Shown here: one piece after another, positions 30,301 to 41,100 of the stretch | Position numbering within the stretch: position 1 is the stretch's first letter | Layout: each line of letters starts with the position of its first letter | Assembly: GCF_037126465.1 (NCBI RefSeq) | Contig: NC_088210.1 | Location: 22,221,511 to 22,285,510, forward strand | Origin: Ornithodoros turicata | Taxonomy: Eukaryota; Arthropoda; Arachnida; Ixodida; Argasidae | Length of the DNA stretch: 64,000 nucleotides | Reading direction: 5' to 3' | Made by a program: the position numbers and the translations under genes | The notes under the pieces: generated by a model | Database searches by the model: none | What the model saw: the letters and a program-made list of their open reading frames with translations, nothing else | Told to the model about the DNA's origin: nothing

Positions 30301-33300
30301 GCCGAACCAGACGAGCGACGTATCTCCTGCAGTTGTGGTTCCTCTACTTCCACCGCTTCTCAAAAACGACGCTCAAGATGATGATTCAGGTTGTCACGAA
30401 TGACTCTATCTAGTCCCCTACGAGATGATCCGCGAAGTCTTGCTTTACCAACGGCGCTCTCTCTCTCTTCACAGATTTACGACCTGTTGGTCCACCTCAA
30501 CATTCCAGAACGGAAGGTCGAAACGACAACAGCGGCTCAGATCGAGTGATTGTCCGCGTTAAAAACACCGATCTACTTTTCAAGCTGTTCGACGCTGTGG
30601 ATCCAGAAAAGCGCCAGGCGCCCCTGGTGAAACGAGGACGGTAATCTTCATTTGAATCTATATCAGCTACAGGGATATAGTGTGCCATTACATCTTATGT
30701 ATGCCTTGTAGCCGCATGAAAGAACGCGACATTGTAGGGGGAATACCATCTGGAGTGTAAATTTGAAAACCGTCAAACCATCGAGGATAACGTCTCATGC
30801 ATAAAAGTATCCGGGTCTTTTCTAAAAAAAACAACAACAACAACAGATCGCTATAAGAGGTGTGAAGTTCAGCATTACAGTGCAGTGTGCAATGCTACGG
30901 TACGCAAAAGGGGAGCAGCGCCAGAAGGTTCATATGGTAGACAACGTATGTTGAGACTCAGCTTTGACATGTTTCACAAGAAGTTTGAAGATGTTTCTCG
31001 CTTGTATTTTTATTACTGGGCGGTTTCGATTTCCCAGCCTCGCAGACTAAAACGTTGCGCTAGTGGTGTACACCCTTCCAGGGATCTTCAACCGCTTTAG
31101 CACCATTACGAACCACGAAAAAATTAGCCCTGGTGGCAGTTGGAGAGTGGACTTCCGAGTGACGACATATCATGTAAATAGTGATAAAATTAAGATATGC
31201 TACTATACCGTCCAGAAGTTTCACCACTCCGATAAAGACCGTACATAAAGAACACGCCCCATGTACGTTCCCCTATGCGCTACTTCAGTTATTCCAGTTC
31301 GCAGCCATCCGGCATGGGAGATATTGAGCATATAATGTCGAAGTCCTGTTCCAGCATTCCGTATCAAGAAGCCTATAAGCACTGTTTCATGTGGCAACAT
31401 CGTGCTACCAAATAACGTCGGCTTTCTAGACATGGCGCACGCCGTCAGCTCACAACGATTAGCAGTGCTCAGCGCCTTCTTTTGTCTGATCTCGATGGCG
31501 ACCGTGACGTCTCTCTGTTCGAAGGTTTCTTGAGGTCTTTTGAGGGACTGCGCCGTTGAGAAGAGCTATCCCTGCAAGAAGGCCCCGGGTAATCAACCGA
31601 TGGCCTCCGGCGCTCGCGGAAGTCGATGCGACTCCCTGATTTGTCGTCATCCAATTCTGAAACAGTTTCGCTTCCAGGGTACGACTTCGCTTTCCCCCAA
31701 GATATCTTCTTGGTCGCAATTAACGAGGAGGAATCATTGTCGGTGATGTCTCCTGTCAACGCCTCGTTGCTGAATTGCTGTGGGGCACTCGCGTCATCGT
31801 TCGTGCCATCATTTGTGCACATTATGTTGCTCTTCACAATCTTCGTGTCAGAGGTCTGACAAGTCAAAGTACTATTCTTGAAGAAATGAGTGTCGCTCAT
31901 GCTACGAGTTGTTGTCGGTGCCCGCTGGCTGCCGTCCTGACTGTTTCGCTGGTTCGCTACTGCGTTCAATGTATTGCTACAGCCCGAACTTGCTTCGCGA
32001 CGTTTCGCAGAATGGTCGGCTACCGCACCCGCAGTTTCCTCTGTACTTTCACGCAAGAGAAGCTCTATTTGGCCTTGGATAGCGAGCGGAGGCGATTCAA
32101 TTGTTTCCACCGGACATGGTGACGCGGACTCTTGTGATATGGAATACAATGAAGCAGACGGTTCCAGAGTGGCTTTCTTTATGTTTGCAATTGTTGTCTC
32201 TGTTTTGGGCTCCGACTGTTTTAGAGGAACGTAGTGTTTATCGAGATGTTTGGTCTTTTGTTCATGGCCTTTATCCGCGTACTCGCCGCCGTGGAATACC
32301 GCCTCGCTGGGTACGGCAACAGGAGGCGCCTTCTTGTCGCCTGCTGAAGAACCGCTAAGAAATTGACGACGTAATTCAGCCTGACTCGATAGATCGGCAG
32401 TCTTGTTTACAATCGGGAGCGATTCTGCTTCCGACTTGTCAGTACTCTTAACCGTTTCCTGAACAGGCTTGTGTGTGTCTTGTAGCGTCTGCGCCGTGTT
32501 CTTGCCCGTTTCTGAATCGCTTCGTCTTGCAGACCCGCCTGCTTCACTTGGCTGGCGACCTCGTTCCAAGAGGTCGTGTGTATCTGAAAGTAATTCTTGC
32601 ACCGTGTCGTCTGCTTTTGAACGTCTTTCTGTGGCGTGCTTGTCTGCATCTGGAATTTCTACTTTGACGGCACCTCTTAAGCTACCAGCATGGCTCTTAT
32701 CTGTCTGACCACTCGTTCGACTTTGCACGCTAGTGTCGTTCCGTTCGCAAGAACTACTAATGGCCTTGTGCTCATTTTCCTGCACTGCGCCAGCGTGCTC
32801 TAATGTATGAGACCGTCCAAGATCGAAGGCGTCCGCTTCTCCAGATGTAATGCTACCAGCACCATCGTACAACAAAGTGCATCCTTCGTTCACCGAACCT
32901 AGCGATGCTGTGGAAAGTTTCCCTGTGGCACCGTCAGACGAAATTATCGATTTGTCACATTCTGCTCCACACGCGTTGGGGTCACTTGCCCTTGCCCGCG
33001 TGGTTTCTGTAACGCTCGGTCTGCCTGTACTTGTGTTTGCCTCGCACACAGAATCTCTGAGCCCACATTCCGAAGTGGTGGAAGCTACTGGTCCGTTGCC
33101 TGTCGCCTGCTGTGTCATCGACTGTCTATGCAGGTGAAGCAGAACTACCTTAGTGTCCAGTTTCCTTCAGATCGTGATAGTTTCGATAAAATGTGCACCG
33201 ATACAGTTTCATCGCGTTTGCAGGTGTTCGCGCGTCATAAACAAGCCAATAACTTCGTCTCCAGTGCTGATGCGTGCAATCGCGATACGGCTTGCTGCTG

Positions 33301-35556
33301 AGAATCGAGCCTTGTTTTTTTTTTTTTTTTTAGTCTTCGAAGAGAAAGTGCTGCTTCGTGAATGTTACTGCCCTCTCGTTGTGCCTCGCAAGTTGTACGT
33401 AAGGTATGCATAGCAGTCCACGTGTATCTCCGCGCGAGCCATCGTCAGCTATCTGCATATCTGCCTTCCCCTTGCCCTTTAATGCCCATCGCGTTGTCAT
33501 TGCTGTTTTACTTCCCAATCCCTATACCGCGACTTTACTACCGTTTCTGCGATGAAACTGATTGACGACATATCCGTGAAAGGTATACTTCCACGTGAAA
33601 TTTGTTTTTTAATGTTTCAGCTCTGACTCGTATTGTTTTCTCCCGTAGATTCACTTTCGGAGGACGTTGCGGATTTCACAGACTCTGCACTAGCTTCTTC
33701 CTTGGTGTCGGTCTTCGCAGATCCCTCTTTCGCAGGCATCTTCTCTCTAGACAGGCTTTTCTTCTTTCCGCGGGGTGACTGTGTGCGTGGCGTACGACTA
33801 GGCGACTGCTTGTTCGTGGGCTTCGCACTGGGCGACCGTTTCGGGTTCTTCGTATTCGTTATGGCTCCCTTACGATTCGGTGACGGGCTAGAGATACCCA
33901 GGATGCTCCTCAACAAAGAGATGCCTTCAAACTTGGGCTTGGGCTGCGGCTCTTGCTTCTTACGTTTCTTTACTTTGGTGGCCATCCGATTGACCTCCGT
34001 AGTTCCAATGCGATCGTCGTTAAGCTCGGACACCGTTACACTTCCAGGGTACGTCTTTGCCTTTCCCCAGGTGATCTTGCGATCGATGTTGTCGAGGAAG
34101 GAAAGCTTCGAAAGGAATTCTGCTCCTTCGGGACCCGCGGGCTTTCTAGGGTTTCCCTGGACTTCTAACACACGGTGACTCGCAGGTTTCTCAATTTTGT
34201 TCTGGGCCGGCTTCTTCCTGGCGAAAAACCTTATGCGATCGTTAAACGTGTTCTTGGGCTTCGTGTTCTTTGGCGGTTCTCTATGTTTCAGCACAGGCCT
34301 CGCGACTTTGGACTTCTTCGGAGTCGCATCGGGGGAGGTGTTCTCACTGCTGTCGCAAGTTTGTTTCATCGCGAATCTTACGGCGGGCTCATCGTTACCG
34401 CTGGTCGATGCCTGGGGGTCGGCGATCAGGTCGCCGGAAGAGACGTTTACGTCGTCGACGACCTTTTCCGCAAGCCGCACGGGAGGCTCTTGCATTATTT
34501 GTATCACATTTCTAAGCACGCTTTCCATCTCTCTAAGCTCCGGATTTTCATTAACAGTCTCGGACGGCACGCCATCTTCGCAAGGTTCGAGCTCGGACAC
34601 TTGCGGGGGTTCCGCGCTGGAAGGGGAAAGCCCGGTATCTCCCCCGTTACTGGTCTGCGAGATTCGAGTCGGAAGCGGGTCGGCCCTGAGGGTGTCAGGT
34701 TCGGCCACAGGAGACGCGCTGTGCCGACCCTCCCCGTCATATTTTACCTGATTCTCCGAGCTGATTTTCTGTCCCGGGGAGTCAGCCTCTCGGCATAAAT
34801 TTTGATCCGACTGGAACATGCTAGCTGAGCTAGCTGTCCCTTGAAGGACACACGCTGGTAGCGGCTAAGCGTTTCTTCTTTCTCTTTCTTGTCCTCCAGC
34901 TGGCAAGGAGAGGAATATTACGGCGGAAGAAACATTTTTTGATCGAGCCACGTTTACAGTTTTAGCCCTTCCATAAGACATACATCACTAGGCTCAGAAA
35001 GACGATTTCTACAGGTGACCTGCATGTCAACTCCTGTTACGCGTATACCACAAGGTCCGTTATGCGTTATACAAGAAGATTGTTTCTTCTTCTTCTTCTG
35101 CATTATGAAGAATGACCATTAGCTATGGCACTCCATACATTAGCCCCAAGGGAGGTTGGCCCGGGGCTATGAAATTGACTATATAGCTGGGCCAAGGACT
35201 GGACGCAAAGGGCATGCATGCGCTTCGTAAAATTCACTGTCATAGGATCTTACTTCGGACAAAAAGGCAGGCCATTTACGAGGATTAATATTTCGCATTT
35301 CAGCCCGAAGAAAGTTCCACCAGCTCCGACGAGCCGAGCACTACGGGGAGAAGATCCGTACATGGTCAACGCAGCCACTGAAGGATTCCTGCCGCTTCTG
35401 GGCCGTACCACTCGCAGGCAGGCTGGAGACAGCGCAGTCCACTCCACCCTTACCCTTGTCTCGGTCAAGGACGGAGACAAGTCAGTGTCTCTTCCGGCAC
35501 TAAACGTTGACCACAACTACCCGCAAGTGTTGTCTGAGCTTGTTATGAGACTGTAG
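27305..35556 (+). CDS. Unrecognised four-exon gene hosting two antisense genes in its last intron
   Basis: Predicted exons 27305-27746, 30252-30389, 30475-30640 and 35304-35556. Phases run 1, 1, 2 and the total is 999 bases (332 codons plus stop). The ATG follows an in-frame TAG at 27293-27295, which fixes the start if no earlier exon splices in. The first donor (GTGAGT) and the third exon's acceptor (CTCTCTCTCTTCACAG) are strong; the donors GTTGTC and GTAATC are weaker. The N-terminal 150 residues are Ser/Gly/Asp/Arg-rich and look disordered. The middle has a proline-leucine run (PAVVVPLLPPLL) and the third exon a more structured segment (DRVIVRVKNTDLLFKLFDAV). The last exon encodes about 84 residues ending VLSELVMRL. 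If the third exon does not splice on, it ends in a stop at 30642-30644 (249 residues). I recognise no known domain. Candidate poly(A) signal AATAAA at 36080. Confidence 0.6.
28885..29166. mobile_element. Inverted-repeat element with about 85-bp arms
   Basis: The left arm starts AGGGCCCTATCCTCGTCAAAG and ends GAAGAAGGCGTGAAGAACG. The right arm is its diverged inverse, ending AATAGGGCCCCT. A fragment resembling the SINE-1 tail (GGTGGTGGTGCTGG, TTGTCGTTGTCAGCCTC) sits in the loop. It lies in the first intron of the gene 27305-35556. Confidence 0.75.
29828..29960. repeat. Hairpin with arms of about 45 bp
   Basis: TATCTGGAGATTATATTCTT and GATTGAGGGACGACAACGAC pair with GTCGTTGTGTTCCCTCAATC and AAGAATGACATCTCCAGATT. 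It lies in the first intron of the same gene, about 290 bases before its second exon. Confidence 0.75.
31469..33118 (-). CDS. Intronless disordered basic protein with WGKAK motif (549 aa)
   Basis: One uninterrupted frame of 549 codons from an ATG at 33118. No domain is recognised. Composition is highly biased to Ser, Thr, Glu, Asp, Lys and Gln with few hydrophobics, so it is probably disordered. The C-terminus is Arg/Ser-rich (RRRPS, SPSRSDKRRR). Residues 470-493 carry KKISWGKAKSYPGSETVSEL followed by DDD, nearly the same as a segment of the neighbouring 400-residue protein. In the aligned codons of this segment most differences are synonymous, which is direct evidence of protein-level selection. 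It lies antisense in the last intron of the gene 27305-35556. It could be a nuclear or scaffold protein, but nothing proves this. Confidence 0.65.
   Translation of the reverse strand: MTQQATGNGPVASTTSECGLRDSVCEANTSTGRPSVTETTRARASDPNACGAECDKSIISSDGATGKLSTASLGSVNEGCTLLYDGAGSITSGEADAFDLGRSHTLEHAGAVQENEHKAISSSCERNDTSVQSRTSGQTDKSHAGSLRGAVKVEIPDADKHATERRSKADDTVQELLSDTHDLLERGRQPSEAGGSARRSDSETGKNTAQTLQDTHKPVQETVKSTDKSEAESLPIVNKTADLSSQAELRRQFLSGSSAGDKKAPPVAVPSEAVFHGGEYADKGHEQKTKHLDKHYVPLKQSEPKTETTIANIKKATLEPSASLYSISQESASPCPVETIESPPLAIQGQIELLLRESTEETAGAVADHSAKRREASSGCSNTLNAVANQRNSQDGSQRAPTTTRSMSDTHFFKNSTLTCQTSDTKIVKSNIMCTNDGTNDDASAPQQFSNEALTGDITDNDSSSLIATKKISWGKAKSYPGSETVSELDDDKSGSRIDFRERRRPSVDYPGPSCRDSSSQRRSPSKDLKKPSNRETSRSPSRSDKRRR
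33617..34819 (-). CDS. Intronless disordered basic protein with WGKAK motif (400 aa), paralogue of its neighbour
   Basis: Single frame of 400 codons from an ATG at 34819; 500 bases separate it from the next ATG downstream on the same strand. Residues 247-269 read RKITWGKAKTYPGSVTVSEL then NDD, matching the 549-residue protein. The N-terminal half is acidic and Pro/Ser-rich. From about residue 170 it turns basic: a RFFARKKP segment, a KKRKKQ cluster near 285, and several SPS/SPR repeats near the end, followed by an acidic Ser/Glu tail (SSESESTGENN). ATTAAA on the minus strand (33613-33608) lies just after the stop and may be a poly(A) signal. Function unknown. Confidence 0.65.
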   Translation of the reverse strand: MFQSDQNLCREADSPGQKISSENQVKYDGEGRHSASPVAEPDTLRADPLPTRISQTSNGGDTGLSPSSAEPPQVSELEPCEDGVPSETVNENPELREMESVLRNVIQIMQEPPVRLAEKVVDDVNVSSGDLIADPQASTSGNDEPAVRFAMKQTCDSSENTSPDATPKKSKVARPVLKHREPPKNTKPKNTFNDRIRFFARKKPAQNKIEKPASHRVLEVQGNPRKPAGPEGAEFLSKLSFLDNIDRKITWGKAKTYPGSVTVSELNDDRIGTTEVNRMATKVKKRKKQEPQPKPKFEGISLLRSILGISSPSPNRKGAITNTKNPKRSPSAKPTNKQSPSRTPRTQSPRGKKKSLSREKMPAKEGSAKTDTKEEASAESVKSATSSESESTGENNTSQS

Positions 35557-36607
35557 TAGAATGTTTCTTGGTATGAGGGAAGGTCTTGACGGGCCTCAGT
35601 ACCGAGCCACCGGGGGCCTAAATACTGGGAAGAGTTTTATAGGTGACGGGCATAAAGGTCGCACTTTGCGTACTATGTAAATGCCGAACGCATATTGTGG
35701 CCTCAAGTACACTGGCTGACCATGCAGTGGAGGTTCTTTATCAGTGAGAACTAATTTCGCAGCACGAGGACAAACGTTTGGGAACAGTGCAATATATAGG
35801 AAGTGTGTTTGATAGCAGCTCGGGAATTGTGTCAGAGAATATATGGTCAATGTCACGGAAGGAACTGTTGACCACAGAATACAGCTTCTTCGCGTTCGAC
35901 TGCTGAGACGATTTCTGTTGAGGCATCGCATTGTAGCGCAGTCGCGTTGCAATGAGCAATCATGGTTTGTTTAACGTTTATATGTCCCTATAGGGTGCAC
36001 CCGCGTTCTTTCATCTGTGGTTGCGTAGCTGTTTTCCTGTTGCGACAGCTGTTTATCGTGGGAACAATCACGTCGTTGAAATAAAGACGTGTCAGTATTA
36101 AACTTCCCCGCTGCCACTTAGAGTTATGCGCTTCTTGGCCACGCACGCTCTTAATGCTCTTCACTGTGTGATGTCAGTATTATCCTGAGTGTACAGTATA
36201 CTGTCGTTACTCATACGGTTCTACTGCTTTGCCCGTTGTATGTAATATAGGGCACATTGATTACCACATTTCTGATGGTGACCGAGAATCGTCAGTGGAC
36301 AGTGTCTCCTCTGCGTCCGTGTGCTGTTTAATTGTTTTTGTGTTTGTGTGTGTGTTAAAGGAATCTGCTAACGTTCCGTCTTCGTCGAAGCTCCAAACGT
36401 TCATAATTCCCGTGCCAAATCTCTCATTTTCAAAACAGGATTGTTATCGCGTTATCTACTTTGCACGCCATCAGGCACGGATAGACATTCCGATCGATCT
36501 AATGGTTGCGTTGGTTAATAAGCAATTGCCTTCTTTCAAAAAAGAAAAAAGAAAACAGTGTTTTCTCCATCGCGCTCTTATATCACATTACATGTATATA
36601 CACCCTA
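35557..36607. other. 3' flank of the host gene
   Basis: No exon is supported except the presumed 3' UTR of the gene 27305-35556. AATAAA occurs at 36080-36085, about 525 bases after its stop codon. Confidence 0.35.
36080..36085 (+). terminator. Candidate poly(A) signal AATAAA
   Basis: Canonical hexamer on the plus strand downstream of the stop at 35556. It is the first clear AATAAA after that exon. Confidence 0.35.
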
Positions 36608-36740
36608 AACTCAGAACTTCACTGAATAACACATTCTGTGTCAACCAGGGCAGTTTCACTTTCGCTTCTGATTTGAGAAAAGAGAGGAGCGTAGGAGGAT
36701 AGCTGAGCTCGTTGTACGGCGAAGCTCTCTTTCTAGGTGT
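36608..36740. mobile_element. Degenerate family B MITE remnant
   Basis: Retains AACTTCACTGAATAACAC, TGTGTCAACCAGGGCAG, CGCTTCTGATTTGAG and an inverted end CGGCGAAGCTCTCTTTCTAGG. Most of the right arm is deleted. Confidence 0.5.
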
Positions 36741-36789
36741 ACCTTCCTCCGCCCGAGGTTATACGTAGAGTCACTACACAGGGGTACAG

Positions 36790-37050
36790 AGTATCGCCTT
36801 GATTTTCCGCGCCGGAGTCGCCGTTCGGTGTCCGCGATTGGGCCGATCGTGTCACGTGGTTTCTCCTTCCATGAACGCGCCGTCCATGTTGAGTTTCCTC
36901 GGTTGCGCGCTGGGCGCGCTGTCCTCCGGCGGAGAAGGAGGAGATTGTCGTCCCATTGCTAGGCGACGCAGCTGCGCCGGACGCAATATGGCGGACTCGC
37001 TCACCGGCGTGGCTCAGTGTCGTTACTCTGCTCCCTCTTTAGTGGCTCTA
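36790..37050 (+). promoter_or_regulatory. CpG-rich promoter-like patch with a YY1-type site
   Basis: Much richer in CG dinucleotides than its surroundings. It contains AATATGGCGGAC (36985-36996), a close match to the YY1-type core-promoter motif often found at transcription starts of housekeeping genes, in the plus orientation. The next plus-strand gene (beta-hexosaminidase, ATG at 38103) starts about 1.1 kb downstream, so this may be its promoter; a 5' UTR exon was not identified. Confidence 0.4.
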
Positions 37051-38102
37051 GTTATATGTATAGCCTAACTAGAGGCTGAGATCTACAGCACTTCGAGGCA
37101 TTCTGCGGCTCTTGCAGAATACATTTGAAAGTGCAGTTTCTTTCTTTTCTTTTTTTTTTTTTTCGCGCTGACTGTACTTTCTGTCGGCTCTACGAGCAGC
37201 CGTTCTCTGAAGCGTACTCGCGCTCCAAGTTGACCTGTACCGGTTACCATAAGAGCGCTTCTTCGGAAGGCGACTACTTTGTGGATCGGAGTACGTGCTT
37301 TCATGATGAATGCTGCTCGTATGTGTTCCTGGGTTTGATCTTCATTCATGCTGCCCTAGAATGTGCGCAAGAGCGCGAAATAAAGAAGTTATAAGCATGA
37401 AGGTATACTCTTGTTGCTCCACTGCACATGTGGTATGTAGAATGTACTGTTGTGTTGTGACTGTTGTGTGGGCAGCTCTAATAATGGTCACTCGGATAGA
37501 CAACCTTGTTACGAATGCGACGTTGATGGGACAGAATTTGCAAACACTGGACGAGCAATAGACCTCTCCCTGTTTGTGAACAAATGACGTCATAGTGTAC
37601 AACAGCGCCACCAATTTGGTAGAGTTGAACTACGCTCGAAGCTAGAGGCGAACGAGGTTGCCCCGAAAGCCACGGTCTTGAGAGGATTACGATGGTCTCT
37701 GAAAGGGATGCGACCTTCGGTCCTACTTTTCTTTCAATATAAGAGGCAGCGAACAAGTGTCCATCCGTGGAACCCAGCCCTCCCCTTCCGATTTGTTTCG
37801 GTTTCAGTCTGTCTACCAACTTCTCGGGTAGAGGTTTATTAAGTCAAACACATCGTTTACGCCTCATCAACACCCAAGCATCTGAATCTGAAAGACGCCA
37901 GACAAGGCACCGGTGTAGCACTTATGCTTCATGCACACAACGATATCGCTCACAAAAGATCCAATGCTGTGTTTAGTGGTGGAAGAAGAAAGAAGAAGAA
38001 GATGCTCCACGTACACGCCATTCTACGTGGGACAGAAGAAGACGAAGAAGAAAGAGCAAAACACACCTCCTGCGTGAAGAAGACAGAATAACCGGCGTCA
38101 GA

Positions 38103-41100
38103 ATGTTGATGTGCCAGTCTTTCCTGACTTATGTGGCAATCCTAACGTTTCCCTGCGGTGCCGAAATCATTTCTAAAGATCCTCGTCGTCCTCTGAAGGT
38201 AACCGTCAATGTGGCCGTATAAGCTGCATGTCGTGGCTTATGATTCCGAGAGACATGTCGTGTCCAAATAAGGGTAGTGCAACGAATCGTGCAATACGAA
38301 TGTCACAGGCTTGCTCCTCCGTCCGTAAAACAGCTTGCTCATGCTGCCCTAATATGCCCGAAATTAGAATACATATGCGTCTGGTATCTAGGAGTCTCAT
38401 ACAGCTACCCTTGACTGGTGCCCTGGAAGCTGTAGATTTCTTTCTTGGTTAGTAATGAGGCTTGTGCACGTTACGTCACGCGCAGCCTTTGCGCGCCTTG
38501 GAGCCACGTGACATGGGAAAACATGGGGATGCTTCAGAGGTGTCTTTCTTCGGTCCGAATGAGGCAGCAGCGTATGTTTTTACAATTTTTTCTCGTAATT
38601 GCACGCATACCGCAACAACTCACGGGATGCCCTCCTACTGTGACTTCAGACAGCAATATGTTTTCCAATGTCACATGACCAAACATGACCTCCACCATTA
38701 AGAGTCTCACTGACTTACTCGACTTACTAACGCACGGCCACCTTCGCGACACATTCTTGCGCCGTCATCGCGTCCGACCTCACTTTCCTGAGCCTGATGC
38801 TACCGCTGTCTCCATTACTTGTAAGGCAATACAGCTTTTGTGAACCTTCTCGCTTCACACAATTATCAAATATGATATAATACGATCGTATTATTTTTTA
38901 GACATGAGTCCGCACTGCTCAGCCATTGATGTCATTACACCTCACTATTATTGTGTAAAACATGAAATACTCATCAGGCATTATTGTTGTATACTCTTTC
39001 CATTGCCACTGACTTTACAGTTGCTTTCGAATTTTCCTTCCTTTTGATGTTGAGCCATTGCGTTGATGTTTGGTGGAATCTCATTGTACGTATATCATAT
39101 GCATGTATTGTTCGTGTACGTGTAGCATACGTTATGTTGGTTGCACTCCTCCCTCGTGTATGTTCCCGACTTGGGTGACTTGAGTTGTTACTATAAAATA
39201 AATAAGAAAACCTCATCGCTTCCACAATACTCAGTCATTTCCAAATTCCTATTCAAATGTGTAGGCTTCTCCTGACACAACTGAAGCTCGGCCCCTTGAG
39301 AAGCAAGAGGAACCTGGCGCACCGTGGCCCATGCCCAAATTGTGGCAGCCGACCGACAAGCTCATGACCCTGGACACTTCACGGTTCTTTCTCGTAACGA
39401 GTGTCCGGTCATGTGACATTATAACGGACGCATTACATCGCTACCGGGCTCTCATTCGATCAACTGCTGATAGGAATGCGCGTCCGGCCGATGGACTACC
39501 TGTCCTGGACTCGCTGGAAGTTAAAGTGGCCAACTATGAAATTCGTGACTGCAGCTATCCTTACGAAGACGCGGACGAAAGTTGTAAGTCACGGGGACTA
39601 TAGCTAAGCGAGTGGCTTTTCGCTGTCAGTATATAGGACTTAGCGGAGACTGTTCCTCTGTTCTGTTCTTCTTCTGTCGGGTGTTCAACAGAACAACGGT
39701 CTCTATCACATGGGCGAAATACGCGACAGACCTGACGAGTCGTAACATAACATATGACAACGCCAGATATTCCTTCTGTCTACGTTCATGTAAGCTGTTC
39801 TGTTTTCCTGCAGACGTCATTGACATCACCAAGGGTAATAAGGTACTCAAGGCAAACACCACGTGGGGTGTGCTAAGAGGTAAGCACATGGCCATTTAGG
39901 CAATAGGCCTAATCGCGGCTCGCCTTGTACGCGGGCACCCGCCGATTAGTCGGCAGGTCACTGGTGAGACGACTATGAATGCTGGATAGCTTGCGTTGGG
40001 CTTATTTCAAAATGGTTATTTTGGTTCATTTCGTTAACCTCCCTCTGCAAAAGCTGAATGCTGTATAATTGACATCACCAAATGGATCAAGCTTGTCCCG
40101 TATACTTACTCGAAGATGTGCTTTTGGTGACACCTCCGCTTCGTAGAAATCCGCGACGGATTTTTCTTATAAGGCGGCATGACTTTCATATTTGCTGGCT
40201 CTGGTGGCTTTCTTCCTTTCTTCTTCTTTTTTGTATTTTTGAAGGGAATTTGCGGGGTAGTGGAAGATTTGGGGGCAGTGGCGTATCTAGAGCTACCTGC
40301 GCCCATGGCAACATGGTTAACATGATGTCCTTGGGGATGCGTTTTCGTGTTGTCCGCACTAGGTTTCACACTATAACCTCTGTAATGGCGGGTGCTTTAG
40401 ATCATTTATGAATGTGCCAGGTTGAGTACCCGACCTGGCACATTCACATCCGACCACGTAATAGCGCCCCTGTTCACCTGGCGCCCATGGCACCTGTCCA
40501 CACCTGCCACACCCTAGATACGCCACTGTTTGGGGGCGTCAATGGGAGAAAATACTTGGTGGTGAGTATCAGTTAATTTCATTTCGTAGTCCTCTGGCGA
40601 AACACGGATGCATACCATATACCACAGTCCCTTGCGACACTGCGACGTGAGCAGTCGCGAAGTTACCGCTTCCAAACATCAACTACTTTATTTTAATGAT
40701 TATGTTTGGGGAATGATGAAAGAAGGAAATCACTGAAAAGGTTAGCCAGCTGTAGGTAGGGCACGAACCCACACCTTCTGGATTGCCGGTCCGGGGCTCT
40801 ACCAGGCACTTGAGGCCGCGTTGTGTTGTCCTTTCTTCTGTGTTCCAGCCTCAGACCTTCAGTTTCAATTATGTTTGGAGAGTTTCATCGCAAGAAGCGA
40901 CACTGTACCCATTAGCTGATGAGTCGTCTCACAGTGCAGGACCGAAGTTAGACAGTATTACCGCTTCAGTCACGTAGTAAAGTAAAGTAAAGTAACGCGA
41001 AAATGCTGTGGAAGGTTTCTGTAGAAATCGCAATCACGATACCAGTACCAGAGGTTCTCAGGCAGATTTTCTGCTTTTTGTAACGCAGGTCTTGAAACGT

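Noticed and set aside
32850..34798. Plus-strand ORFs of up to 207 codons opposite the WGKAK genes
   Set aside because: They are shadows. The shared motif and synonymous substitution pattern are on the minus strand, and the plus-strand frames show no similarity to each other.
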